Shown piece by piece: positions 14,998-22,853 of a DNA stretch of 39,888 nucleotides. Made by a program: the position numbers and the translations under genes. Under the pieces are notes generated by a model. It was given only the letters and a program-made list of their open reading frames with translations. It had not been told where the DNA came from and did no database searches. The stretch's first letter is position 1; each line of letters begins with the position of its first letter. The stretch spans positions 325,867 to 365,754 of the forward strand of contig JALHRQ010000002.1 in the NCBI GenBank assembly GCA_022841375.1. The letters run 5' to 3'. The DNA comes from Burkholderiales bacterium (GTDB lineage Bacteria > Pseudomonadota > Gammaproteobacteria > Burkholderiales > SG8-41).

Positions 14998-16317
14998 ATG
15001 AACCTCGCGCTTGATGCTTCCGTTTACGCACGCCGCCGCGCACGCCTGGCCGCCCGGTTGGGCAACGGCGTGGCCATCGTGCCGACCGCGCCGGAATGCC
15101 TGCGCAACCGCGACGCGCACTACCCCTATCGTTACGACAGCTATTTCTACTACCTGACCGGTTTCCGCGAGCCGGAAGCGGTGCTGGTGCTGGTGGGTGG
15201 TGAAACCCCGCGCAGCCTGCTGTTCTGCCGCGATAAAAATGCCGAGCGTGAAATCTGGGACGGTTTCCGTTACGGACCCGGGGCGGCACGTGAAATTTTT
15301 GCCTTCGATGAGGCGTGCAGCATCACCGAACTGGATGCGCGCATGCCCGATCTGCTGGCTGATCGCCCGGCCGTCCAGGTGCATCTCGGCAGTGATCCGC
15401 TGTGGGACGGTCGCGTGCTGGGATGGATCAATGTCGTTCGCGGCCGAGCGCGTAGCGGGGTTGCCGCGCCCGGCGACCTTCGCGATGTGCGCGTGCTGCT
15501 CGACGAGATGCGGCTGATCAAGGATGGTCATGAAGTGGCGCTGATGCGCCGCGCCGGAGATATTTCCGCCGCCGCCCACCGACTGGCGATGCAGGCGGCG
15601 CGTCCCGGCGTTGCCGAATATGCAGTCGAAGCCGTGCTGCAGCACGAATTCCGGCGCTGCGGCGCCCAAGCCCCGGCTTACACCCCCATCGTTGCCGGCG
15701 GCGCAAACGCCTGCGTTTTACATTACGTTGAAAACAATGCGGTTTTGGCCGACGGCGAGTTGCTGCTGATCGATGCCGGCTGCGAACTCGACGGTTACGC
15801 GTCCGACATCACCCGCACTTTTCCGGTCAACGGCCGTTTCAGCGGTCCGCAGCGCGCTGTCTATGAACTGGTGCTGGCGGCGCAGGCGGCGGCGATTGCT
15901 GCGGTCAAGCCCGGCGTGCACTGGAATGCGCCGCATGACGCGGCGGTTGCGGTGCTGGCGCAAGGCTTCATCGACCTGAAACTGCTCGCCGGCACGCTCG
16001 ATGCCGTGCTGGAACAGGAAAGCTACAAACAGTTCTACATGCATCGCACGGGCCACTGGCTGGGTCTTGATGTGCACGATGCCGGTGAATACAAGACCGG
16101 CGGCGAATGGCGCGAACTGCAGCCGGGCATGGTGTTGACCGTCGAGCCCGGTTGTTATATCCGCCCTGCACCCGGTGTGCCCGAAGCCTTCGCCCATATC
16201 GGCATCCGCATCGAAGACGATGCGCTGGTGACCGACGGCGGCTGCGAAATACTCAGCGCCGCGGCGCCGAAAAACGTCGCTGATATTGAAGCGCTGATGC
16301 GTGACCGTGATGGCTGA
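14998..16317 (+). CDS. pepP: Xaa-Pro aminopeptidase
   Basis: PepP removes an N-terminal residue that precedes proline. The 439-residue cytoplasmic enzyme has the N-terminal creatinase-like domain (YPYRYDSYFYYLTGFREPEAVLVLV) and the C-terminal pita-bread metallopeptidase domain. Its dimetal ligands are seen as Asp in LLIDAGCELDGY, Asp in ASDITRTFPVNGRF, His in HRTGHWLGLDVHDAG, Glu in TVEPGCYI and Glu in IGIRIEDDALV. No ribosome-binding site precedes the ATG; instead TATAAT sits 6 bases upstream, so translation may be leaderless. Its end overlaps the start of ubiH, and the pepP-ubiH order is common in proteobacteria. Confidence 0.95.
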   Translation: MNLALDASVYARRRARLAARLGNGVAIVPTAPECLRNRDAHYPYRYDSYFYYLTGFREPEAVLVLVGGETPRSLLFCRDKNAEREIWDGFRYGPGAAREIFAFDEACSITELDARMPDLLADRPAVQVHLGSDPLWDGRVLGWINVVRGRARSGVAAPGDLRDVRVLLDEMRLIKDGHEVALMRRAGDISAAAHRLAMQAARPGVAEYAVEAVLQHEFRRCGAQAPAYTPIVAGGANACVLHYVENNAVLADGELLLIDAGCELDGYASDITRTFPVNGRFSGPQRAVYELVLAAQAAAIAAVKPGVHWNAPHDAAVAVLAQGFIDLKLLAGTLDAVLEQESYKQFYMHRTGHWLGLDVHDAGEYKTGGEWRELQPGMVLTVEPGCYIRPAPGVPEAFAHIGIRIEDDALVTDGGCEILSAAAPKNVADIEALMRDRDG

Positions 16318-17476
16318 TCTCGCTGACACTGTTACGGTGAACACTGAAACCGCGGATGTTGTCATTATCGGCGGTGGTCCGGTGGGTAGTGCGCTGGCGC
16401 TGGCGCTGCAGCCGACCGGCTGGCGGGTGGTATTGCTGGAAGCGCGGACTGCAGCCACGATTGATGCGCGACCGCTGGCTTTGTCGTACGGCACGCGGCT
16501 GATTCTTGAGCGGCTGGGCGTGTGGCCGGCGCTGTCAGCAAAGGCCACATCGATCCGCCATATTCATGTGTCGCAGCAGGGTGGTTTCGGCCGCACCGCT
16601 CTTGAAGCTGCTGAGGCCGGGTTGCCGGAGCTGGGCTATGTGATCGATTACGCGGCGCTCGCCCGGGAACTCGCGCGTGCGACGGCGGCTTCGGCCGCTG
16701 ACTGCCGTCTGGGCGCCCGGGTTACCGCGTGGCATGGTGGTGATTCTGCGCAAGTGGATTACGAAATCGAAGGCGTTCCACGCACGTTGACAGCTTCACT
16801 GGTGGTCGTCGCCGATGGCGGCGGCGTTGCGGATGCCGATATCGTGGATTACCAGCAGAGCGCAGTGACCGCGCGCATAGAAAGTAAGCGCACGCACAAC
16901 AACACCGCCTACGAACGTTTTACGCCGCATGGTCCGCTGGCGCTGCTGCCGGATGGCACTGGGTGGGCACTGGTATGGACTACGTCGCCCCAACATGCGC
17001 AGTTGCTGTGCGAACTCGATGCACAACAGTTTCTCGCCGAGTTGCGCACCGAAATTGGCAGTCGTGTCGGGGACTTCACCGCAGTCAGCGGACGCGCCAG
17101 TTATCCCCTGCGTCTGCGCCGCGCACCCCGGACAGCGCCCGCTCACACGGTGTTGATCGGCAATGCCGCGCAGACGCTGCATCCGGTGGCCGGGCAGGGC
17201 TTCAATCTGGGCTTGCGTGATGCCTGGGAGCTTGCCGGACACGCGGTGAATGACGCTACAGCACCGGGATCCGCGGACTGGCTAAAAGCTTATTACGCGC
17301 GACGCGATGTCGATCGCGGCGGCGGCATAGGCATCACCCACGCGCTGGTGCAGCTGTTTTCCAATGACCTGCCACCATTGCGCATCGCCCGTGGTCTGGG
17401 CCTGACGTTGCTCGGCTGCGTTCCGCCGCTGAAAAATTTCCTTGTGCGCCGCATGACTTTCGGTTCAAGAGGCTGA
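16310..17476 (+). CDS. ubiH: UbiH/UbiF/VisC-family ubiquinone hydroxylase
   Basis: This FAD-dependent monooxygenase probably hydroxylates the ring of a ubiquinone precursor at the inner membrane. The 388-residue protein has the N-terminal Rossmann motif DVVIIGGGPVGSALALAL, the second FAD motif VVVADGGG (DG motif) and the family hallmark LIGNAAQTLHPVAGQGFNLGLRDAWELA. The length is standard. UbiH is the closest reading because it follows pepP as in E. coli; UbiF- and UbiI-type members cannot be separated by eye. The ATG at 16310 overlaps the pepP stop by 8 bases; a GTG at 16301 is an alternative. A 230-base leader region with its own promoter separates it from dusB. Confidence 0.85.
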   Translation: MADLADTVTVNTETADVVIIGGGPVGSALALALQPTGWRVVLLEARTAATIDARPLALSYGTRLILERLGVWPALSAKATSIRHIHVSQQGGFGRTALEAAEAGLPELGYVIDYAALARELARATAASAADCRLGARVTAWHGGDSAQVDYEIEGVPRTLTASLVVVADGGGVADADIVDYQQSAVTARIESKRTHNNTAYERFTPHGPLALLPDGTGWALVWTTSPQHAQLLCELDAQQFLAELRTEIGSRVGDFTAVSGRASYPLRLRRAPRTAPAHTVLIGNAAQTLHPVAGQGFNLGLRDAWELAGHAVNDATAPGSADWLKAYYARRDVDRGGGIGITHALVQLFSNDLPPLRIARGLGLTLLGCVPPLKNFLVRRMTFGSRG

Positions 17477-17660
17477 TCGGCGCATCCAGTATCGTTTCCC
17501 GTCCGCAATTTGCCGCATGCACTGCAGGTTCTGTTCCAGCATTACGCAGTAACTGCACGGATTCAATGCGGATTTATCCGGCTGTGCAGCATCGTGGTGC
17601 AAAGAACACGCCTGCCCAAAAAATAGGCAATTTCTTCTTTGCATGCCGGGCCAGTGTGAT

Positions 17661-17673
17661 TACAATTGCGCCC
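17661..17673 (+). promoter_or_regulatory. dusB-fis promoter with GC-rich discriminator
   Basis: The -10 element TACAAT (17661-17666) is followed by TGCGCCC. A TTGCAT (17639-17644) or TTTGCA (17638-17643) may serve as -35. A GC-rich stretch between -10 and the start site is the mark of promoters repressed by ppGpp, as shown for the E. coli dusB-fis promoter. The site also rules out a dusB start upstream of 17673. Confidence 0.5.
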
Positions 17674-17706
17674 TTTCCCCGTACACCCATACAAAGAACA
17701 AGCTCG

Positions 17707-18717
17707 GTGCGCATCGGCCCTTATCAACTGAAAAATAATCTGATCGTCGCGCCGATGGCCGGCGTGACGGACCGGCCGTTCCGCCAGTTGTGCAAGCTGA
17801 TGGGCGCGGGTATGGCGGTGTCCGAGATGGTGGCGAGCAATTCATTGCTCTGGGGTTCGGCAAAAACGCTGCGCCGCGCCAATCATGAGGGCGAGGTCGA
17901 TCCGATCTCGGTGCAGATCGCCGGCGCTGATCCGCAGATGCTCGCCGACGCCGCGCGTTACAACGTCGACCAGGGCGCGCAGATCATCGACATCAACATG
18001 GGCTGCCCAGCGAAAAAGGTGTGCAACGTGATGGCGGGTTCAGCGCTGCTGAAGGATGAGCCGCTGGTCGCGCGTATCCTCAAAGCCGTGGTCGGTGCTG
18101 TTGACGTGCCGGTGACGTTGAAAATCCGCACCGGCTGGGACCGCGATCACCGCAATGCCATCATCGTCGCGCGCATCGCGGAGAGCGCCGGCATCCAGGC
18201 GCTGGCCATTCATGGCCGCACCCGCGCCTGCGGTTACAGCGGCGAAGCCGAATACGACACCATTGCTGCGGTGAAAAGCGAAATTAAAATTCCGGTGATT
18301 GCCAACGGTGACATCACCACGCCGGAACGCGTCAAACATGTACTGGAATACACCGGCGCCGATGCCGTGATGATCGGTCGCGCCGCGCAGGGCAGGCCGT
18401 GGATGTTCCGCGAGATCAGCCATTTCCTGGCCACCGGCACGCACCTGCCGCCACCCGCAGTCGCAGAAATCCACCGCGTGCTGGTGGCGCATCTGCATGA
18501 CCTGTATGCGTTTTACGGCGAATACACCGGGGTGCGCGTCGCGCGCAAGCACATCTCCTGGTACACCAAGGGTCTCGCTGGTTCGGCGGCATTCCGCCAC
18601 GGCATGAACCAGTTGCAGACCTGTGCCGAGCAGATGGCGGCGGTCAATGCATTTTTTGCTGAACTGTCGGGTCAGGGCGAACGCCTGACGTATGTGGAGG
18701 AGGAACTGGCAGCATGA
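17707..18717 (+). CDS. dusB: tRNA-dihydrouridine synthase B
   Basis: DusB reduces specific uridines in the tRNA D-loop using FMN and NADPH. The 336-residue protein starts RIGPYQLKNNLIVAPMAGVTDRPFR, a typical Dus N-terminus on the FMN barrel. Next come ASNSLLWGS, DINMGCPAKKVCNVMAGSALL (catalytic Cys in the GCPA region), VTLKIRTGWD, IHGRTRACGYSGEAEYDTI, IPVIANGDITTPE and DAVMIGRAAQGRPW (FMN phosphate). The GTG at 17707 is chosen because it gives the usual family start and lies after the promoter; a longer frame from 17566 begins upstream of that promoter. Its stop overlaps the fis ATG by 4 bases, the same dusB-fis arrangement as in enterobacteria. Confidence 0.93.
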   Translation: MRIGPYQLKNNLIVAPMAGVTDRPFRQLCKLMGAGMAVSEMVASNSLLWGSAKTLRRANHEGEVDPISVQIAGADPQMLADAARYNVDQGAQIIDINMGCPAKKVCNVMAGSALLKDEPLVARILKAVVGAVDVPVTLKIRTGWDRDHRNAIIVARIAESAGIQALAIHGRTRACGYSGEAEYDTIAAVKSEIKIPVIANGDITTPERVKHVLEYTGADAVMIGRAAQGRPWMFREISHFLATGTHLPPPAVAEIHRVLVAHLHDLYAFYGEYTGVRVARKHISWYTKGLAGSAAFRHGMNQLQTCAEQMAAVNAFFAELSGQGERLTYVEEELAA

Positions 18718-18953
18718 TGAATGAAACAGAAATGGCCCGTGTCGTACGCCGGGCGATCGACGGCTACTTCCGTGATCTTGACGGTGAAAAGGCCAGCGGC
18801 GTTTACGATATGGTGATCGGCAGCGTCGAAAAGCCGCTGCTGGAGTCGGTGCTGCACAAGGTGCGCGGCAATCAGTCGCACGCGGCGGCGATGCTCGGCA
18901 TCAACCGCAACACGCTGCGCAAAAAAATAAAGACCTACAACATCAAGTTCTAG
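18714..18953 (+). CDS. fis: Nucleoid-associated DNA-binding protein Fis
   Basis: Fis bends DNA and regulates rRNA, tRNA and recombination functions, typically peaking in early growth. The 79-residue protein is short compared with E. coli Fis (98) because the N-terminal beta-hairpin arm that contacts recombinases is reduced, as is usual in betaproteobacteria. The C-terminal helix-turn-helix is clear: [41 protein letters not shown] lies about 10-15 bases upstream and the ATG overlaps the dusB stop (ATGA), so translation is coupled to dusB. purH starts 49 bases downstream and may be read from the same transcript. Confidence 0.96.
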   Translation: MMNETEMARVVRRAIDGYFRDLDGEKASGVYDMVIGSVEKPLLESVLHKVRGNQSHAAAMLGINRNTLRKKIKTYNIKF

Positions 18954-19002
18954 CGAGGTTTTACGGCCGCGGCAACATCGGTCCTGCTTTCCGTCCCCAG
19001 CC

Positions 19003-20565
19003 ATGACTATTATCAAACAGGCGTTAATCAGCGTGTCCGACAAGGCGGGCGTTGTTGAATTCGCGCGCGGTCTTGCCGGTTTCGGCGTGGTACTGCTGTC
19101 CACCGGCGGTACCGCCAAGCTGCTGCGCGAAGCCGGACTGCAGGTGACCGAAGTCGCCGACTACACCGGCTTTCCTGAAATGCTCGACGGTCGCGTGAAA
19201 ACGCTGCATCCGCGCATTCATGCCGGGCTGCTCGGCCGCCGTGATCTTCCCGAACATGTGGCGGCGATGCAAAAAGCGGGGATTGCCGGCATCGATCTGG
19301 TGTGCGTCAACCTTTACCCGTTCACCCAGACCATCGCCAAGCCGGACTGCACGCTGGAAGATGCGATCGAAAACATCGACATCGGCGGCCCGGCGATGGT
19401 GCGCAGCGCGTCCAAGAACTATCAGCATGTCGCAGTGGTGACCGACCCCGCCGATTACGCCGGCTTGCTGCAGGAAATGGGCGCGGCCAGTAGTGCGCTC
19501 GGCGCGGATACGCGGTTTCGACTTGCATGCAAGGCGTTCTCGCACACCGCCGCATACGACAGCGCGATCAGCAATTACCTGACCGCACTGCAGCCCGACG
19601 GCCGGCGTGAAGCGTTTCCGGCCCGCCTCAATCTGCAGTTCGACCGCGTGCAGACCCTGCGTTACGGAGAGAATCCGCACCAGAGTGCGGCGTTTTACCG
19701 CGATCTGGCGCCAGCGCCCGGCAGCCTGGCCGCCTATCGCCAGATTCAGGGCAAGGAACTGTCATACAACAACATCGCCGATGCCGATGCAGCCTGGGAA
19801 TGCGTGAAGACCTTTGACGCGCCGGCCTGCGTCATCATCAAACACGCCAATCCCTGTGGTGTTGCGACCGGTACTGATGTCGCCGCCGCCTACCACAAGG
19901 CTTTTGCTACCGATCCGACATCTGCCTTCGGCGGCATCATCGCGGTGAACCGGCCGCTTGATGCGGCGACAGCGCAGGCGATTTCGAAGCAGTTTGTCGA
20001 AGTGATCATCGCACCGAAAATAGCGGCCGATGCTTTGGCCGTTTTCGCGCAGAAGGTGAATATCCGCGTGCTCGAAGTGCCTCTCGCACCCGGCGCCAAC
20101 GCTTTCGACATCAAACGGGTCGGCGGTGGCGTGCTGGTACAAACACCGGATGGCCTGAACGTTGCACCGTCGCAGCTGAAAATCGTCACCCGTCTTAAAC
20201 CCACTGAAGCGCAGCTGGCTGACCTGTTATTTGCCTGGCGTGTTGCCAAGTTCGTCAAATCCAACGCCATCGTGTTCTGCAGCAACGGTCAGACCCTCGG
20301 CGTCGGTGCCGGCCAGATGAGCCGCGTCGATTCGGCGCGCATGGCGTCGATCAAGGCGGGCAACGCCGGACTGACGCTGCCCGGCTCGGTGGTGGCGTCG
20401 GATGCGTTTTTCCCGTTCCGCGACGGAGTCGATGTGGTTGCAGCGGCCGGCGCGAAAGCCATTATTCAGCCCGGCGGCAGTCTGCGCGACGAGGAAGTGA
20501 TTGCCGCAGCCGATGAACAAGACATCACGATGGTGTTCACCGGCTTTCGCCATTTTCGCCATTGA
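19003..20565 (+). CDS. purH: AICAR transformylase / IMP cyclohydrolase
   Basis: PurH performs the last two steps of IMP synthesis. The 520-residue protein has an N-terminal MGS-like cyclohydrolase domain (residues 1 to about 195; [43 protein letters not shown]). The C-terminal transformylase domain follows ([31 protein letters not shown] with the Lys/His catalytic pair, [28 protein letters not shown]). Both domains are complete and in frame. It lies between fis and purD in the same direction. The 78-base gap to purD contains a repeated TTGCAC-GTTT element. Confidence 0.97.
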   Translation: MTIIKQALISVSDKAGVVEFARGLAGFGVVLLSTGGTAKLLREAGLQVTEVADYTGFPEMLDGRVKTLHPRIHAGLLGRRDLPEHVAAMQKAGIAGIDLVCVNLYPFTQTIAKPDCTLEDAIENIDIGGPAMVRSASKNYQHVAVVTDPADYAGLLQEMGAASSALGADTRFRLACKAFSHTAAYDSAISNYLTALQPDGRREAFPARLNLQFDRVQTLRYGENPHQSAAFYRDLAPAPGSLAAYRQIQGKELSYNNIADADAAWECVKTFDAPACVIIKHANPCGVATGTDVAAAYHKAFATDPTSAFGGIIAVNRPLDAATAQAISKQFVEVIIAPKIAADALAVFAQKVNIRVLEVPLAPGANAFDIKRVGGGVLVQTPDGLNVAPSQLKIVTRLKPTEAQLADLLFAWRVAKFVKSNAIVFCSNGQTLGVGAGQMSRVDSARMASIKAGNAGLTLPGSVVASDAFFPFRDGVDVVAAAGAKAIIQPGGSLRDEEVIAAADEQDITMVFTGFRHFRH

Positions 20566-20595
20566 TGCGTATATGGTGTTTGAAGTACGCACACG

Positions 20596-20634
20596 TTGCA
20601 CCGTTTTTGACCGACTAATCACCTTGCACGGTTT
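20596..20634 (+). repeat. Imperfect direct repeat between purH and purD
   Basis: TTGCACCGTTT (20596-20606) and TTGCACGGTTT (20624-20634) differ at one base and start 28 bases apart. The first copy is preceded by CGCACACG and lies just before TTTTTGACC, which could be a -35 region. The second copy ends 9 bases before the purD ATG. A regulatory role is possible but not shown. Confidence 0.35.
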
Positions 20635-20643
20635 ACGAACCTT

Positions 20644-21921
20644 ATGAAAATTCTGGTGATCGGCGGCGGTGGCCGCGAACATGCGCTGGCGTGGAAACTC
20701 GCGCAGTCGCCCCGGGTCTCGAAAGTCTTTGTTGCACCCGGTAATGCCGGCTCCGCGCGCGAGGACGGGGTGATCAATGTCGCGCTCGGCGATAATCAGC
20801 AAGTTGTTGATTTTATTGATAAAAACGAAATTGCACTGACGGTGGTCGGGCCCGAGGCACCGCTCGCCGCGGGCGTGGTTGATGCGGTTCGCGCCGCCGG
20901 CCAGCGCATTTTCGGGCCGACGCAAAAAGCGGCACAGCTCGAAAGCTCCAAGGATTTTGCCAAGAACTTCATGGTGCGCCATCGCATCCCGACGGCGAAA
21001 CATGCGACGTTCACCGATGCCGCCGAAGCACATGCTTATATTGATCGCGAAGGCGCACCGATCGTGATCAAGGCCGACGGTCTGGCTGCAGGCAAGGGCG
21101 TGGTGGTGGCGATGGATGCTACCGAAGCGCACGCCGCAGTGGACATGATGCTGGTCGGCAACCGGATGGGCAGCGCCGGTGCGCGTGTGGTCATCGAAGA
21201 ATGTCTCATTGGTGAAGAAGCGAGTTTCATCGTGCTGGCGGATGGCCGCCATGCGCTGGCGCTGGCGAGCAGCCAGGATCACAAACGTTTGAAGGACGGT
21301 GATCAGGGACCGAATACCGGCGGCATGGGCGCATATTCACCGGCGCCGGTGGTGACGCCGGAAATTCACGCACGGGTGATGCGTGAAGTGATCCAGCCGA
21401 CGATCAACGGCATGGCCGCCGACGGCATTCCGTACACCGGATTTCTCTACGCCGGGCTGATGATTGGCAGCAACGGTGAATTAAAAGTGCTGGAATTCAA
21501 CTGCCGCATGGGCGATCCGGAAACCCAGCCGATCATGATGCGGCTGAAAAGCGATCTGACGGTGCTGCTGGATGCGGCCATCGACGGCAAACTGGATAGC
21601 GCCGAAGCCGAATGGGATCCGCGCGTGGCGCTCGGCGTGGTGCTCGCCGCGGCCAACTATCCCGACGATCCGCGCAAGGGCGATGTGATCAGCGGATTGC
21701 CGCCGAAAGGCGACGATTTCCACGTGTTCCATGCCGGTACCGCGCAGTCAGGCAAGGATGTGGTGACCAGCGGCGGGCGGGTGTTATGCGTAACCGCGTT
21801 AGGGCACAACACGCGCACCGCGCAGCGCAGCGCCTACGAGATTGTCGATCTGATCCGTTTCGACGGCATGCAGCATCGCCGCGATATCGGTCACCGCGCG
21901 GTCGGTAGCGGACGCAAGTAG
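20644..21921 (+). CDS. purD: Phosphoribosylamine-glycine ligase
   Basis: PurD (GAR synthetase) joins glycine to phosphoribosylamine with ATP in purine synthesis. The 425-residue ATP-grasp protein begins [21 protein letters not shown] and has [17 protein letters not shown], the ATP-binding [51 protein letters not shown], and the metal-binding [15 protein letters not shown]. The C-terminal domain ends normally. It follows purH and precedes hemF by 28 bases. purD and purH side by side is common; joining to hemF is a frequent betaproteobacterial arrangement. Confidence 0.97.
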   Translation: MKILVIGGGGREHALAWKLAQSPRVSKVFVAPGNAGSAREDGVINVALGDNQQVVDFIDKNEIALTVVGPEAPLAAGVVDAVRAAGQRIFGPTQKAAQLESSKDFAKNFMVRHRIPTAKHATFTDAAEAHAYIDREGAPIVIKADGLAAGKGVVVAMDATEAHAAVDMMLVGNRMGSAGARVVIEECLIGEEASFIVLADGRHALALASSQDHKRLKDGDQGPNTGGMGAYSPAPVVTPEIHARVMREVIQPTINGMAADGIPYTGFLYAGLMIGSNGELKVLEFNCRMGDPETQPIMMRLKSDLTVLLDAAIDGKLDSAEAEWDPRVALGVVLAAANYPDDPRKGDVISGLPPKGDDFHVFHAGTAQSGKDVVTSGGRVLCVTALGHNTRTAQRSAYEIVDLIRFDGMQHRRDIGHRAVGSGRK

Positions 21922-21949
21922 CGTCTTCATCCAAGAGTATCCGGCCGTC

Positions 21950-22846
21950 ATGGACACCGCTGCAGTCAAAACCTACCTGACGGGACTGCAGGACCGTATC
22001 GTCAACAAACTCGCCGCACTCGACGGTGGCACCTTTATCCGTGACGCCTGGGAGCGGCCACAGGGCGGCGGCGGCATTACCCGTTTGATTGAAGGTGGCC
22101 ATCTGTTTGAGCGCGGCGGCGTCGGTTTTTCGCATGTGTTCGGCGACAACCTGCCACCGTCGGCTTCTGCCTTGCGCCCCGAACTCGCCGGGCGTTCATT
22201 CCAGGCCATGGGGGTGTCGCTGGTGCTGCATCCGCGCAACCCTTATGTGCCGACAGTGCACCTGAACGTGCGCTGTTTTGTCGCCGAAAAACAGGGTGCC
22301 GATCCGGTGTGGTGGTTCGGCGGTGGCATGGACCTGACGCCGTACTACGGTTTTGCCGAGGATGCGACGCATTTCCATCGCAGCTGCCGCGATGCACTGG
22401 CGCCGTTTGGTGCGGAGTATCACCCGCGTTTCAAAGACTGGTGTGACCGCTACTTTCATCTGAAACACCGCAATGAGCCGAGGGGGGTCGGCGGCATTTT
22501 TTTCGATGACCTCGGTGCGCCGGACTTCGACACCTGTTTTGCATTGACGCGCAGCGTCGGTGATCATTTCCTGGGGGCCTATGCCCCCATCGTTGAGCGT
22601 CGGCGTGATCTGCCGTACGGAGAACGTGAACGCGACTTCCAGGCGTACCGCCGAGGACGTTACGTTGAGTTCAACCTGGTATTTGATCGCGGAACATTGT
22701 TCGGCCTGCAGTCCGGTGGCCGCACCGAGTCGATATTGATGTCGCTGCCGCCGGTGGTGCACTGGCGATACGACTGGCGCCCGGAACCGGGAACGCCCGA
22801 AGCACGCCTTTATACGGATTTTCTGGTAGCCAAAGACTGGCTGTAG
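21950..22846 (+). CDS. hemF: Oxygen-dependent coproporphyrinogen III oxidase
   Basis: HemF oxidatively decarboxylates coproporphyrinogen III to protoporphyrinogen IX using oxygen, a late step in haem synthesis. The 298-residue length is standard. Conserved runs are [51 protein letters not shown], the metal/substrate segment HHPRF-like [47 protein letters not shown] and [11 protein letters not shown]. An oxygen-dependent form implies aerobic or facultative growth. It converges on the Ser/Thr kinase gene with 7 bases between stop codons and no hairpin terminator. Confidence 0.97.
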   Translation: MDTAAVKTYLTGLQDRIVNKLAALDGGTFIRDAWERPQGGGGITRLIEGGHLFERGGVGFSHVFGDNLPPSASALRPELAGRSFQAMGVSLVLHPRNPYVPTVHLNVRCFVAEKQGADPVWWFGGGMDLTPYYGFAEDATHFHRSCRDALAPFGAEYHPRFKDWCDRYFHLKHRNEPRGVGGIFFDDLGAPDFDTCFALTRSVGDHFLGAYAPIVERRRDLPYGERERDFQAYRRGRYVEFNLVFDRGTLFGLQSGGRTESILMSLPPVVHWRYDWRPEPGTPEARLYTDFLVAKDWL

Positions 22847-22853
22847 GCGCGGT

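Noticed and set aside
17566-17706. N-terminal extension of DusB
   Set aside because: It starts upstream of the likely promoter at 17661, and the family begins at the GTG at 17707.
20589-20604. E. coli-type PurR box before purD
   Set aside because: ACGCACACGTTGCACC matches only the left half of ACGCAAACGTTTGCGT and lacks the palindrome.
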